DNA of 64,000 bases. Source: UBA1366 sp047602575 (lineage in GTDB: Bacteria; Bacillota; Clostridia; Oscillospirales; Ruminococcaceae). Both the position numbers and the translations under genes were made by a program. Shown in pieces: positions 32,740 to 41,188 of the stretch. The stretch covers positions 682,001 through 746,000 of the forward strand of contig JASGGY010000003.1 in NCBI GenBank assembly GCA_047602575.1, read 5' to 3'. The notes under the pieces are model-generated. The model made no database searches and was not told where the DNA came from. It saw only the letters and a list, made by a program, of their open reading frames with translations. The first letter of the stretch is position 1. Every line of letters starts with the position of its first letter.

Positions 32740-34785
32740 TTAGTTGAGCGCCACCTCGTCCGCGAACAAGGCGGCGACTTGCTGCCGGAGCGCCGGCTGC
32801 TGTGCCAGCGTCGGGTCGGCGTCGAAAATCGCGCGGGCGGCTTCCTGCGCCGCGGCGACGGTTTTTGATAGGCCGCCGTCCGCGTTATCGGGCTGGAGCA
32901 GCTCGCCCGCGAGCTTGAGCTTGGGCAGCCCGTGCTGGCGGCTTCCGAAAAAATCCCCCGCCCCGCGCAGGCGCAAATCCTCCTCGGCAATCTGAAAGCC
33001 GTCGTTGGTTTTAGAAAGAATTTTCAGCCGTGCCCGCGATGTGTCCGTCACATGATCGGTCACCAGAATGCAATAGGACTGGTGCTTGCCGCGCCCCACG
33101 CGCCCACGCAGCTGGTGCAGCTGGGACAAGCCGAACCGGTCGGCATTTTCGATGAGAATGACCGCGGCGTTTTCCACGTCAACGCCCACCTCGACCACGG
33201 TCGTGCAGACCAGCAGGTCGATGCGGCGCGCCTTGAACTCCGCCATCACCGCGTCCTTTTCCGCCGGGTCGAGCCGCCCGTGCAGAAGCCCCACGCGGAA
33301 GTCCGCGAACGCACCCTGCGCGAGGGTTTTTGCGTAGCCGACCGCAGACTTGATGTCGCCGTCGCTTTCCTCGATCATCGGGCAGACCAGATACGCCTGC
33401 CGTCCCGCGCGCAGCTTTTCGCGGATGAAATTGTACGCGCGCTCACGCAGCTTTCCGGTTACTGCGTAGGTTTCCACCGCTAAGCGACCCGCGGGTAGCT
33501 CGTCGATGACGGAAATGTCCAGATCGCCGTAAATCATCAGCGCCAGCGTGCGCGGAATCGGCGTTGCGGACATGACAAGATTGTGCGGATGTTCACCCTT
33601 GGCTGCCAGCTGCGCGCGCTGTGCGACGCCGAACCGGTGCTGCTCGTCGGTGATGACAAGTCCCAGCCGCGCAAAGGCGGTATCGCGCTGGATGAGCGCG
33701 TGCGTGCCCACGGCGACCGCGCAGTCACCGGCGGCGATTTTCGCGCGCACCGCTGCTTTTTCCTTTGCCGGAAGCGCACCGCTGAGCAGGCAGACCTGTG
33801 CGCCCAGCGGTGCGAGCAGCTTGCGCAGGGTGTGAAAATGCTGTTTGGCAAGCAGCTCGGTGGGTGCCATCATCGCGGTCTGGAAGCCGTTTTTGTGCGC
33901 AAAAAACGCGCAGGCGGCGGCGCACACGGTTTTTCCGGAGCCGACATCACCCTGAATCAAACGGTTCATGGGGACTTGCTTGCGCAGATCCGTCGTGCAT
34001 TCCGCGATACAGCGCAGCTGGGCGTTGGTCAGCGTAAAGGGCAGACTTCCGTAAAATTCCTCGATCGGCAGCCCGCGCATCGCCGCGCCCGTGCGCTCCC
34101 GCTCGCGTCCGCGCAGAGTGAGCATCCCCAGCGTCAGCACGGTCAGCTCGTCAAACATCAGCCTGCGCCGCGCTTCGGCAAGCTGTTCCCAATCCGCCGG
34201 AAAGTGAATGCCATCCAGCGCATCGGGCAGCGCGCAGAGGGCGTTCTGCGCCAGAATCGCTTCCGGCATCGGCTCGTACATCGCGCCGTCCAGCAGACGC
34301 AGGGCGCTTTTCACCGCGCCCCGCAGCATCGCCTGCGTCAGCCCCTCCGTGACGGGGTAAACCGGCATCAGCCGCCCCGCGTATTCCGCGTCGATTAAAG
34401 CGGGTGAAGCCATTTCGCGGCGCACCAGATTGCCCGTGATTTTTCCCATGAGCAGGTACTCCTCGCCCTCGCGCAGGCGGTCGTATAAAAACGGCGTGTT
34501 GTAAATCACCGCCGTCAGGTCGCTTTCCCCGTCGGTGACGACGACCTTTGAAACCGTCAGCCCCTGCCGAATGCGCTGGGCGGGGATTTTTCGCACCACC
34601 TGCACGCGGATGACGCAGGCTTCCTCAAGCGGCGCCGCGGCGATGGAGGCGGGCGACGCGCAGTCGATGTATTCCCGTGGATAATGTGCCAAAAGGTCGC
34701 GCACCGTTTTCACACCGAGCTTTTCAAACAGCTTCGCGCGCTTTTCGCCGATCCCCGCAAGGCTCGTCACCGGTTTTTCGAGCAA
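32740..34785 (-). CDS. recG: ATP-dependent DNA helicase RecG
   Basis: 681 residues from a TTG at 34785 (ribosome site GGTGAGG), the usual RecG length; the open frame extends further but would overlap the hemerythrin gene. N-terminal wedge/OB domain for branched DNA, then helicase core with Walker A G-D-V-G-S-G-K-T, DEQH box (I-T-D-E-Q-H), S-A-T-P-I-P-R-T motif III and the C-terminal motifs V-C-T-T-V-V-E-V-G-V-D-V, Q-L-R-G-R-V-G-R-G. Repairs stalled forks and resolves branched intermediates. Confidence 0.95.
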   Translation of the reverse strand: MLEKPVTSLAGIGEKRAKLFEKLGVKTVRDLLAHYPREYIDCASPASIAAAPLEEACVIRVQVVRKIPAQRIRQGLTVSKVVVTDGESDLTAVIYNTPFLYDRLREGEEYLLMGKITGNLVRREMASPALIDAEYAGRLMPVYPVTEGLTQAMLRGAVKSALRLLDGAMYEPMPEAILAQNALCALPDALDGIHFPADWEQLAEARRRLMFDELTVLTLGMLTLRGRERERTGAAMRGLPIEEFYGSLPFTLTNAQLRCIAECTTDLRKQVPMNRLIQGDVGSGKTVCAAACAFFAHKNGFQTAMMAPTELLAKQHFHTLRKLLAPLGAQVCLLSGALPAKEKAAVRAKIAAGDCAVAVGTHALIQRDTAFARLGLVITDEQHRFGVAQRAQLAAKGEHPHNLVMSATPIPRTLALMIYGDLDISVIDELPAGRLAVETYAVTGKLRERAYNFIREKLRAGRQAYLVCPMIEESDGDIKSAVGYAKTLAQGAFADFRVGLLHGRLDPAEKDAVMAEFKARRIDLLVCTTVVEVGVDVENAAVILIENADRFGLSQLHQLRGRVGRGKHQSYCILVTDHVTDTSRARLKILSKTNDGFQIAEEDLRLRGAGDFFGSRQHGLPKLKLAGELLQPDNADGGLSKTVAAAQEAARAIFDADPTLAQQPALRQQVAALFADEVALN

Positions 34786-34867
34786 ATCCTCACCGCCTTT
34801 TTTCTGAAATGGAACAAGGCTCGGAAGCCGCCTGCGCCGCTCCCGAACCCTATGTTTAAATTTAAAT

Positions 34868-35281
34868 CTACTTCGCCACTGAGCGGATGTGCGCGGCAAG
34901 CTTTACGTCCTCGCGGCGGATGTGGTTGATGAGCCATTCGGCGACGCTGGTGTTGACCTTTCCGACCAGAGCAACCGTCGGGCCTTCCTCGGCGAGCTGG
35001 TTCATGAGCGCGCGCACGGTTTTCTTATATGTTTCGTGATATCGCTTGTGGTTCTCGTAATCCGGATAGCTGTATTTGATCTGAAGCTTCTCCTCGTCGG
35101 CGAAATGGCGCGCCGTGTATTCATAAAGAAAATTCGTGACTTCCTCTATTTTCTTGCGTCCCATGCCCTTTGAGCAAGCGTCGAGCAGCCCGTTGATCGC
35201 ATCGAACAGCAGCTTGTGCTGGTCGTCGATCGCTTTGTTGCCGGTGAGCATATCCTGTGTCAGCTGGTAAGCCATTTTCAT
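34868..35281 (-). CDS. Bacteriohemerythrin, paralogue 2
   Basis: 137 residues, four-helix bundle. Di-iron ligands in the expected pattern: I-D-D-Q-H-K-L-L, H-F-A-D-E-E, H-K-R-Y-H, and I-N-H-I-R-R-E-D. Binds O2 reversibly and may act as oxygen sink or sensor in this anaerobe. Tandem duplicate of the gene just upstream (35289-35693), separated by 7 bp, with clear residue similarity. Start may be at the second Met (35275). Confidence 0.93.
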   Translation of the reverse strand: MKMAYQLTQDMLTGNKAIDDQHKLLFDAINGLLDACSKGMGRKKIEEVTNFLYEYTARHFADEEKLQIKYSYPDYENHKRYHETYKKTVRALMNQLAEEGPTVALVGKVNTSVAEWLINHIRREDVKLAAHIRSVAK

Positions 35282-35288
35282 CCCGCCT

Positions 35289-35693
35289 TTACGTATTTGC
35301 TTTCATGTATTTGACGAATTTCAGGTCTTCCTGCTTGATGTGGGTCACCAGCCAGTTTCCGACGATGGAGCTGACCTTGCTGACCATAACGATCGTCGGG
35401 CCCTCGGCTTTCAGCTCGGCAAACAGCTCGCCCGCCGTGCGCTTGAAGTCGTCGTGGATTTTCTTATGTGCGGCATAGCCCGGATACTTGCAGGCAAGCT
35501 GCAGCTTTTCCTCGTCGGCGAAATGCCCGACCGTATAGTCCACCAGAAACTGCATGGTGTCCTCAATGTATTTGCGTCCCTTGCCCATTGCGCAAGCGTC
35601 CATAAAGTTGTTTACTGCGGTGAAAAGCATCTTGTGCTGCTCGTCCACCTGTCTGTTGCCTGAAATCAATTCGTCCGTCCAGACATATGCCAT
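35289..35693 (-). CDS. Bacteriohemerythrin, paralogue 1
   Basis: 134 residues. Iron ligands present as in the paralogue (V-D-E-Q-H-K-M, H-F-A-D-E-E, H-K-K-I-H, H-I-K-Q-E-D). First gene of a two-gene unit with promoter at 35752-35780. The two copies differ throughout, so the duplication is not recent. Confidence 0.93.
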   Translation of the reverse strand: MAYVWTDELISGNRQVDEQHKMLFTAVNNFMDACAMGKGRKYIEDTMQFLVDYTVGHFADEEKLQLACKYPGYAAHKKIHDDFKRTAGELFAELKAEGPTIVMVSKVSSIVGNWLVTHIKQEDLKFVKYMKANT

Positions 35694-35751
35694 ACCAAAG
35701 ACCTCGTTTCATCGTTCATTTTAAAGTGCGGATCCGACCGCCCTTTCGCAA

Positions 35752-35780
35752 ATTATACAAAATTCCTGCACGTTTGTCAA
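35752..35780 (-). promoter_or_regulatory. Promoter of the hemerythrin pair
   Basis: TTGACA (35775-35780) and TATAAT (35752-35757) on the minus strand, 17-bp spacer, full consensus. Confidence 0.85.
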
Positions 35781-35797
35781 TCGTTTTTTTGCAGATT

Positions 35798-36343
35798 TCA
35801 TCTTTTTTTCAGCACTTCCCGCCGCAGATACGAAAACAGCCGCTCCTCGCCCTCGTCGCGCAGCAGGATCAGCGCAGCTTCGAGCTTTGCAAGCGTCGCC
35901 GGATGCATGGCGTAGCTGTGCTTTGCCGCGGCGAAGTAATCGTAAGGCGCGCTCTGGCGGTATTTGTCCTTGAGGTAAGTTTGGCTTGCCGCGATCCGGT
36001 CGCAGATCATCTCCGCAAACCACCGCGCGGGCATCTCCACACAGGTTTCCGGCTTCGCCCCGCCGGGGAGATAGTCGTGCCAGTATTCAAAATGGTGGCG
36101 GTTGCGCCCCTTATGGTGCATCCACGCGGCGGAAACGCCGTGCAGGTCGCGCTCCATCGTCTGGGGCGAGCGTGTGCCGAGGTAATACTTCACGCCCGGG
36201 AGAAACTCCGCGGGGCTGAATTTTGACAGGTCGTGCGCAAGCCCCTGACGGTACAGCCCGATCCGGAAGCAGTATTTGCGCACCAACCGCTTGTGGTGCG
36301 TGACGGTGGAAAGATGTCCGAAAAATCTGCGCATCAGGTTCAT
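35798..36343 (-). CDS. DUF5662 family protein
   Basis: 181 residues from the ATG at 36343 (AAAGGAAC upstream); the upstream extension of the frame lies in the leader. His/Tyr-rich and helical, with H-H-K-R-L-V, G-L-Y-R-Q-G-L-A-H-D-L-S-K-F-S and W-M-H-H-K-G-R-N-x-H-H-F-E-Y-W, arranged like an HD-type metal site, typical of DUF5662. Function unknown. Confidence 0.85.
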   Translation of the reverse strand: MNLMRRFFGHLSTVTHHKRLVRKYCFRIGLYRQGLAHDLSKFSPAEFLPGVKYYLGTRSPQTMERDLHGVSAAWMHHKGRNRHHFEYWHDYLPGGAKPETCVEMPARWFAEMICDRIAASQTYLKDKYRQSAPYDYFAAAKHSYAMHPATLAKLEAALILLRDEGEERLFSYLRREVLKKR

Positions 36344-36422
36344 GTTCGGTGTTCCTTTTCTATGTAAGTGCCTTAAGGCAACACCGTACAATTCGGCCTG
36401 CGGCTTGTGCGGTGTTGCATTA

Positions 36423-36451
36423 ATTATAGTCGGTGTCTGTGTCTTTTTCAA
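36423..36451 (-). promoter_or_regulatory. Promoter of the DUF5662 gene
   Basis: TTGAAA (36446-36451) and TATAAT (36423-36428), 17-bp spacer. The leader contains an inverted repeat GCAACACCG/CGGTGTTGC that could fold into a hairpin. Confidence 0.65.
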
Positions 36452-36646
36452 TGCTTTTTTCTGAATAAGGAGATCGATACAGTTGTAATTTGTTTGTAAA
36501 ATTTTTTTGTCAAATTTTTATCCTTAATTTGCTTAATCGACATTTTTTTATGCCGCAACCCGTTGCATTCCCGATGCGGGGGGGCGGCGGCGGAAAACTT
36601 ACATTTAATATATGAACACATTCGCAGATCTGGATTTTTCTTGGCA
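36452..36646 (+). other. Intergenic stretch without recognised features
   Basis: Between the DUF5662 promoter and the XrtG-operon promoter. It holds a run of G around 36580-36592 and otherwise AT-rich sequence. I see no gene, convincing terminator or riboswitch. Confidence 0.5.
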
Positions 36647-36675
36647 TTGACTTTTTTGTGAAAAGAGAATATAAT
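36647..36675 (+). promoter_or_regulatory. Promoter of the XrtG locus
   Basis: TTGACT (36647-36652) and TATAAT (36670-36675), 17-bp spacer. Leader of about 165 nt to the ATG at 36850. A second, weaker -10 (TATAAT at 36738-36743, -35 TTCAAT) lies within it. Confidence 0.75.
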
Positions 36676-36849
36676 GATAGTCGGAAAACGCGCTTATAAC
36701 GCATTTTCGGACAATTCAATTTGCCACTATTTTCGTGTATAATAATATTTTTATATTTCTGGATTGCTGTGCTGTTCCTGAACATAATTCCCTTTTTTGG
36801 GAAATTTATCAAAAAAATCGTTTGGGACACGCAGAGATTGGAATCTGCC

Positions 36850-39800
36850 ATGCTTTTTGAGGGATACAAGCTCACCTTTCGCTTTAATGCGCGTCACAGC
36901 ACCGGCGCACACGACGCGCCGCACAACCACACCTTTGAGATCACGACCTTTTTCAACGTCGCCGCCGACGCGGACATGGTTGCTTACGACCTGCCCGAGA
37001 ACACAGTGGACGGCTATTTACAGACCTTTTCCGGCGGGTATTTCAACGAGATTCCGCCCTTTGACACAATCGTTCCGACGATGGAAAACATCGGTGCGGA
37101 ATTTTACACCGCCATTGCGGCACTGCTCGAGCCGCTGGGCTTTTCGCTGACCAGACTCGACATCGGCACGGCGCCCAATACCGTTTTCAGCATCGGCACG
37201 CAAACCACACCCGCGCAGGACGCGATGATCGAAGCGGTGCGCGCCGTTCATGGCGAACCTGCACAGTCTCTGCCCGCGCAGCTTCCCCGCACCCACCCCG
37301 CACCGGCGGAAAAGCCTGCCCCCCGCGCTGCGGAGGTGCTGCGGAAACGGCGTGATCCCGCACCGGCGCACAGCCTGCCGCAGAAGCTTTCGATGCGGTA
37401 TCTGGTGATCGGGCTTGTACTGGCGGCGCTGGCGGGCTTCGGCATAACGCTGGCGGTGAAGCTGTCCGGGCTGTATCCGATGGGCTTTGACGTACACGGG
37501 CATCTTTTCAAAGCCGACATGCTTTACAATTCCATCAAAAAGGGTGATTTCTTCCCGCTTTACACCGAGTACTGGTACAACGGCGTGCAGCCGTTCCGCT
37601 ACTGGGCACCGCTGCCGTATTACTTTCTGGCGCTGCTGGAATTCATCTGCGGCGGAAACATTTTCAACGCATATCTGGGCTTTCTGTTTGTATCGTTCAC
37701 GGTGGGCGCGGCGGGCTGGCTGCTGCTGGCGCGGCGGCTGGGACGTCCGGTTCTGGGGCTGTTTCTGGCACTGGCATGGTTCTGCCTGCCGGACAATCTG
37801 CGCGTGTTTTTCAGCGAGGGCAACTATCCGCGGATGTTTGTGACGATGCTGCTGCCAATGCTGTTTTACTGTATGTGGATGCTGGTGTGCTATCGGCGGC
37901 GGGGGTATCTGATTCCGCTGACGGTATTGATGGCGGCGGTTGTGCTGGGGCATCTGATGATTGCGGCGATGGTCGGCGTGGGTTCTGCGGTTTTTCTGGG
38001 GCTTTACGCGGCGGTCAACCGGCGTGTGCGGGAAGCGGCGTTCGCGCTGTGCGGGATGTTGCTTGCCGTTGCTGTGGCAGGCATTTGGGTCTTCCCTTCG
38101 CTCAAGGGCGGTATTACCTCGATGGACAGCGCCGGCAACGCAGAGCTTGCAATTTCGTTGAGTGCGAAGCTGATTGATTCGCTCAACCCCTTTGCGCGGC
38201 TTGACACCGGCATCGCTGACCTGTATTTCGGGCTGAGCATCGCGGCAGTGACATTCGCAGGCATTTTCTTATCCGGAAAACGCAGCATCCCGGGCTTTTC
38301 CACGATGCTGCTCATCCTGCTTGGAACAACCACCGCAGTTGCGCCTGTTTTACAGCTTCTCCCGATGGCGCAGCTGTTTTGGATACGGCGGTTTGCACCG
38401 ATTGCCTACGCGGCGTTTGTCGTAGCACTGCTGGAATGGCATAGGCTCAAGAAGCCGATTCTGGTCTTTCTCTGTGCGGCAATCGCGGCGGACTGTGTGC
38501 CGTCAATGAACCTTTCCTTGCTCAACACGCATATGAACGTTCCTGCCACGGTGAGCGAAATCCATACCAGCATGGACGATTATCTTCTGACCGATGCCAA
38601 ACAGACAACCAGCCAGCGCGTTTCGCTGATGGATTTAAGCACACTCGGACCGATGCCCTCGATGGCGTTATGCTCCGGCGAGGGGAAGGTTCCCTACGTG
38701 TTCGGCTGGGCATGGCAGGGCGCTTCCACGGCAAGCAACATCACCTATCTCAACGAGTCGCTTGAAAATAAAAACTACCTCTATCTCTTTGACCGAAGTG
38801 TGGAAATCGGCGCGGACACCGTGCTGCTCCGCAAGAGCTATGTTCCGGAAGAAAACCGCACGATGCTGCTTGCCGCGGCGGCGCGCTCCGGCTACACCCT
38901 GACCGAGGAAAACACCGAAATGATGCTTTTTTCGCTCGGTACGGACGGAAATTTCGGCGTCGTCACCAAGTATTCCGGGCTTGCCGTGGGAACCTCGGCT
39001 GCGCTTGTGCCGGAAATCCTCCCCTATTACCGCGCAGGCGACCGGTTGAAAATTGACGCTTATACCGCCGAAGAACTCGAACAATATGAGAAGATTTACC
39101 TCTCCGGCTTCTTTTACGACAACAAATCCCGCGCTGAGGAATTAATCCGCACTGTCGCCGCGGCGGGTGTTCAGATTTACATCGACATGAACCGCATTCC
39201 GGTTGACCCGCTGACGAGCCGCATGACATTTCTGGACGTTTCGGCGCAACCGGTGACGTTCTATGATTCCTACCCCGCGCTGATTGCCAAGGATTATACC
39301 GCCACGGCAAAAGCGTTTGCCCCAGGCTATGAGAATTGGAACACCGTGTACATCACGGGGCTTACCAACTCCTACGGCTATGCATGGTTCGGCGACACGA
39401 AGCTCGATTTTGCCGGAACGGGCAATGACGCAAACATCACCTTCATCGGCTTTAACCTTCTGTTCCATACCTTTACCGCAGAGGACACGCAGGTTTCAGC
39501 CCTCCTCAGCTCGATTATGGAGCTTGACAGTGACAAGCTTCCCGCGCGCGAGATCGTCCCGATCGCTGTCACCTACGGCAAGGACAGCATCACCGTTACC
39601 TCTCCCGCCGACAACGTCAACACCACCATCGCATGGCAGGATATTTTCCGCAGCGAGCAAAGCATTTCCGATGAGGACAATTTTCTTGTGGTCAACAAAG
39701 GCACGACCGTCATTACCATGCACTATCCATATTTCAAGCAAGGGCTTGCGCTGACCGTCGTCGGCATCATCGGAGAAATTCTCCTGATGCTGGTGTTCTT

Positions 39801-39864
39801 TGGGAAGCTGAAAATCAAACGCAAACCGACTTCATCACCACCCCGAGAGGAGGAAACAGTATGA
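36850..39864 (+). CDS. PTPS-related domain fused to a large membrane protein (XrtG locus)
   Basis: 1004 residues from the ATG at 36850. Residues 1-115 resemble 6-pyruvoyl-tetrahydropterin synthase and keep the zinc-type His triad H16, H25, H27. A Pro/Ala linker leads to a polytopic membrane part (from about 180) with D-V-H-G-H-L-F-K-A-D and F-R-Y-W-A-P, patterns of the GT-C/YfhO-like, PTPS-related membrane family (Pfam PF10131), and then a large extracytoplasmic region (about 600-970) before a final helix. The cytoplasmic PTPS part is therefore tethered to a probable glycosyl or lipid-linked transfer enzyme. Its stop overlaps the next start (ATGA). Upstream ribosome site is weak. Confidence 0.8.
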   Translation: MLFEGYKLTFRFNARHSTGAHDAPHNHTFEITTFFNVAADADMVAYDLPENTVDGYLQTFSGGYFNEIPPFDTIVPTMENIGAEFYTAIAALLEPLGFSLTRLDIGTAPNTVFSIGTQTTPAQDAMIEAVRAVHGEPAQSLPAQLPRTHPAPAEKPAPRAAEVLRKRRDPAPAHSLPQKLSMRYLVIGLVLAALAGFGITLAVKLSGLYPMGFDVHGHLFKADMLYNSIKKGDFFPLYTEYWYNGVQPFRYWAPLPYYFLALLEFICGGNIFNAYLGFLFVSFTVGAAGWLLLARRLGRPVLGLFLALAWFCLPDNLRVFFSEGNYPRMFVTMLLPMLFYCMWMLVCYRRRGYLIPLTVLMAAVVLGHLMIAAMVGVGSAVFLGLYAAVNRRVREAAFALCGMLLAVAVAGIWVFPSLKGGITSMDSAGNAELAISLSAKLIDSLNPFARLDTGIADLYFGLSIAAVTFAGIFLSGKRSIPGFSTMLLILLGTTTAVAPVLQLLPMAQLFWIRRFAPIAYAAFVVALLEWHRLKKPILVFLCAAIAADCVPSMNLSLLNTHMNVPATVSEIHTSMDDYLLTDAKQTTSQRVSLMDLSTLGPMPSMALCSGEGKVPYVFGWAWQGASTASNITYLNESLENKNYLYLFDRSVEIGADTVLLRKSYVPEENRTMLLAAAARSGYTLTEENTEMMLFSLGTDGNFGVVTKYSGLAVGTSAALVPEILPYYRAGDRLKIDAYTAEELEQYEKIYLSGFFYDNKSRAEELIRTVAAAGVQIYIDMNRIPVDPLTSRMTFLDVSAQPVTFYDSYPALIAKDYTATAKAFAPGYENWNTVYITGLTNSYGYAWFGDTKLDFAGTGNDANITFIGFNLLFHTFTAEDTQVSALLSSIMELDSDKLPAREIVPIAVTYGKDSITVTSPADNVNTTIAWQDIFRSEQSISDEDNFLVVNKGTTVITMHYPYFKQGLALTVVGIIGEILLMLVFFGKLKIKRKPTSSPPREEETV

Positions 39865-40598
39865 AAAAACACCGTCTGACAAAAGCGATTGCCGCAGTCT
39901 GCGCCGCTGCTTGTATGCTCGTCCTTGCCGTTCCCGTTTCCGCAGAAACCGTCGGCGGTATGTCTGCCGTCACGGGGGCAAGCTATGTTCCCATCAACAT
40001 CGACGGTAACTACAGCGACTGGGCGGATAAGCCGCATACCCGCATTTTCTACCCATGGGACACAGGAAACGTCTACCATATGGGCGCGCTGTTCCGCACC
40101 GACCAGTATGTTTACCTGCACATCAAAATGAGTCCGTTCAGCTATACCACCTTCAACGGCTATAATTACAGCTTTTATGTTGACGGCAATAAAACCAACA
40201 TTCTGCTGACCGCGCCCAACGGCGGATCAAATTACACAAACGGACAGAACCAGCTGGTTGTCCGCGCGGAGAACGGCTGGGGAATCATTTCCGGCTCGGC
40301 GGGTGTGATGACAAGAAGCGCCGGATGCCCCGACGAATGGGAAATCTGCATTCCGCTCACCTTCTTCTCGTCAACTCCGGCTACCATCAGGGACATCAGC
40401 TTCTACACACCCAACTTAGGTCCGCAGGAACTGATTGCCACCGGCACGCCCACCTCGCCCTATCTGCTTGCCGGCACAGGGCTTGTCTTTGCCGCGGGCG
40501 GCGTGCTGGTCGCACAGCGCAAGAGAAGGAAGCTGCGCAGCTTACCGCAACCCCCCGCGCAGCCGGACACTGACCCCGGGGCGGGCGACACGCAATGA
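39861..40598 (+). CDS. Secreted protein with Firmicu-CTERM-like sorting tail
   Basis: 245 residues. Signal peptide (cleavage near A28), a beta-rich body beginning I-N-I-D-G-N-Y-S-D-W (a carbohydrate-binding-like start), and a C-terminal tripartite tail: T-P-T-S-P at 196-200, hydrophobic helix 201-218, basic R-K-R-R-K at 220-224. That tail matches the Firmicu-CTERM type that XrtG is proposed to recognise, though an extra 21 Pro-rich residues follow. It is encoded directly before xrtG and is the probable cognate substrate. ATGA overlaps at both ends. Confidence 0.85.
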   Translation: MKKHRLTKAIAAVCAAACMLVLAVPVSAETVGGMSAVTGASYVPINIDGNYSDWADKPHTRIFYPWDTGNVYHMGALFRTDQYVYLHIKMSPFSYTTFNGYNYSFYVDGNKTNILLTAPNGGSNYTNGQNQLVVRAENGWGIISGSAGVMTRSAGCPDEWEICIPLTFFSSTPATIRDISFYTPNLGPQELIATGTPTSPYLLAGTGLVFAAGGVLVAQRKRRKLRSLPQPPAQPDTDPGAGDTQ

Positions 40599-41188
40599 TT
40601 CTTGTTGGCATTTTCGCAGCGGTCTGGGTTTATCTGCTCACCGTTCTGACCAGAGCAAAGCTCACGTTTTTTAAATTTCTGGCGGGCAGCGTGGGGATGT
40701 TTCTGCTCCTGATGCTGACCGTCCGCCCGATGCTCACCACGCGTCTGGCACAGGCGGTGGCTGCGTGTGCGGGGCTGTTCGGCGATATTTCGAGCATGTT
40801 TGAATCCTATGCGCGGTATTCGATTCTGTTCATCCAGCATGGGGGCGAGGCGATTTCGCTGATTGTGGATTATGAATGCTCGGGCGTGATCGAGATTCTG
40901 GCGTTTTTGTCGCTGCTGTGGTTCTTTCCGCTCTACGGCGCGACGGAAAAAGCAATCCTCACAATCGGCGGCGTGGCATGGATCTTTGTGTCGAACGTTC
41001 TGCGCCTGACGCTCATCTGCATCATCGTGTATGTGTTCGGCAACAACGCGTTCTTTTTCGCACACGCGGTGTTCGGACGGATTTTCTTCTATGCGCTGAC
41101 GATTATCCTGTATTTCAACGTGTTCACCCGACCGCAGGTAATGCGGCAAAAGGTGGGAAAGTTTACCTATGGAACTGATTCTTTATAA
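40595..41188 (+). CDS. xrtG: Exosortase G (XrtG)
   Basis: 197 residues, six to seven hydrophobic helices. The exosortase catalytic triad is in order: C95 (V-D-Y-E-C-S-G), R137 (F-V-S-N-V-L-R), H157 (F-F-A-H-A-V-F-G-R). This is the Gram-positive exosortase family, proposed to process C-terminal sorting tails by a transpeptidase-like reaction. Starts inside the stop of the substrate gene and overlaps the glycosyltransferase gene by 20 bp. Confidence 0.92.
   Translation: MILVGIFAAVWVYLLTVLTRAKLTFFKFLAGSVGMFLLLMLTVRPMLTTRLAQAVAACAGLFGDISSMFESYARYSILFIQHGGEAISLIVDYECSGVIEILAFLSLLWFFPLYGATEKAILTIGGVAWIFVSNVLRLTLICIIVYVFGNNAFFFAHAVFGRIFFYALTIILYFNVFTRPQVMRQKVGKFTYGTDSL

Noticed and set aside
34786..34899. 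Longer recG frame upstream to 34899.
   Set aside because: Overlaps the hemerythrin gene and lacks a ribosome site; the TTG at 34785 gives the usual length.
36560..36600. Riboswitch-like GC-rich stretch before the XrtG promoter.
   Set aside because: It lies upstream of the -35 and has only a G-run with no convincing paired structure.
36721..36849. Hydrophobic N-terminal extension of the first XrtG-locus protein.
   Set aside because: It is in the leader, lacks a ribosome site, and the PTPS-type domain begins naturally at the ATG at 36850.
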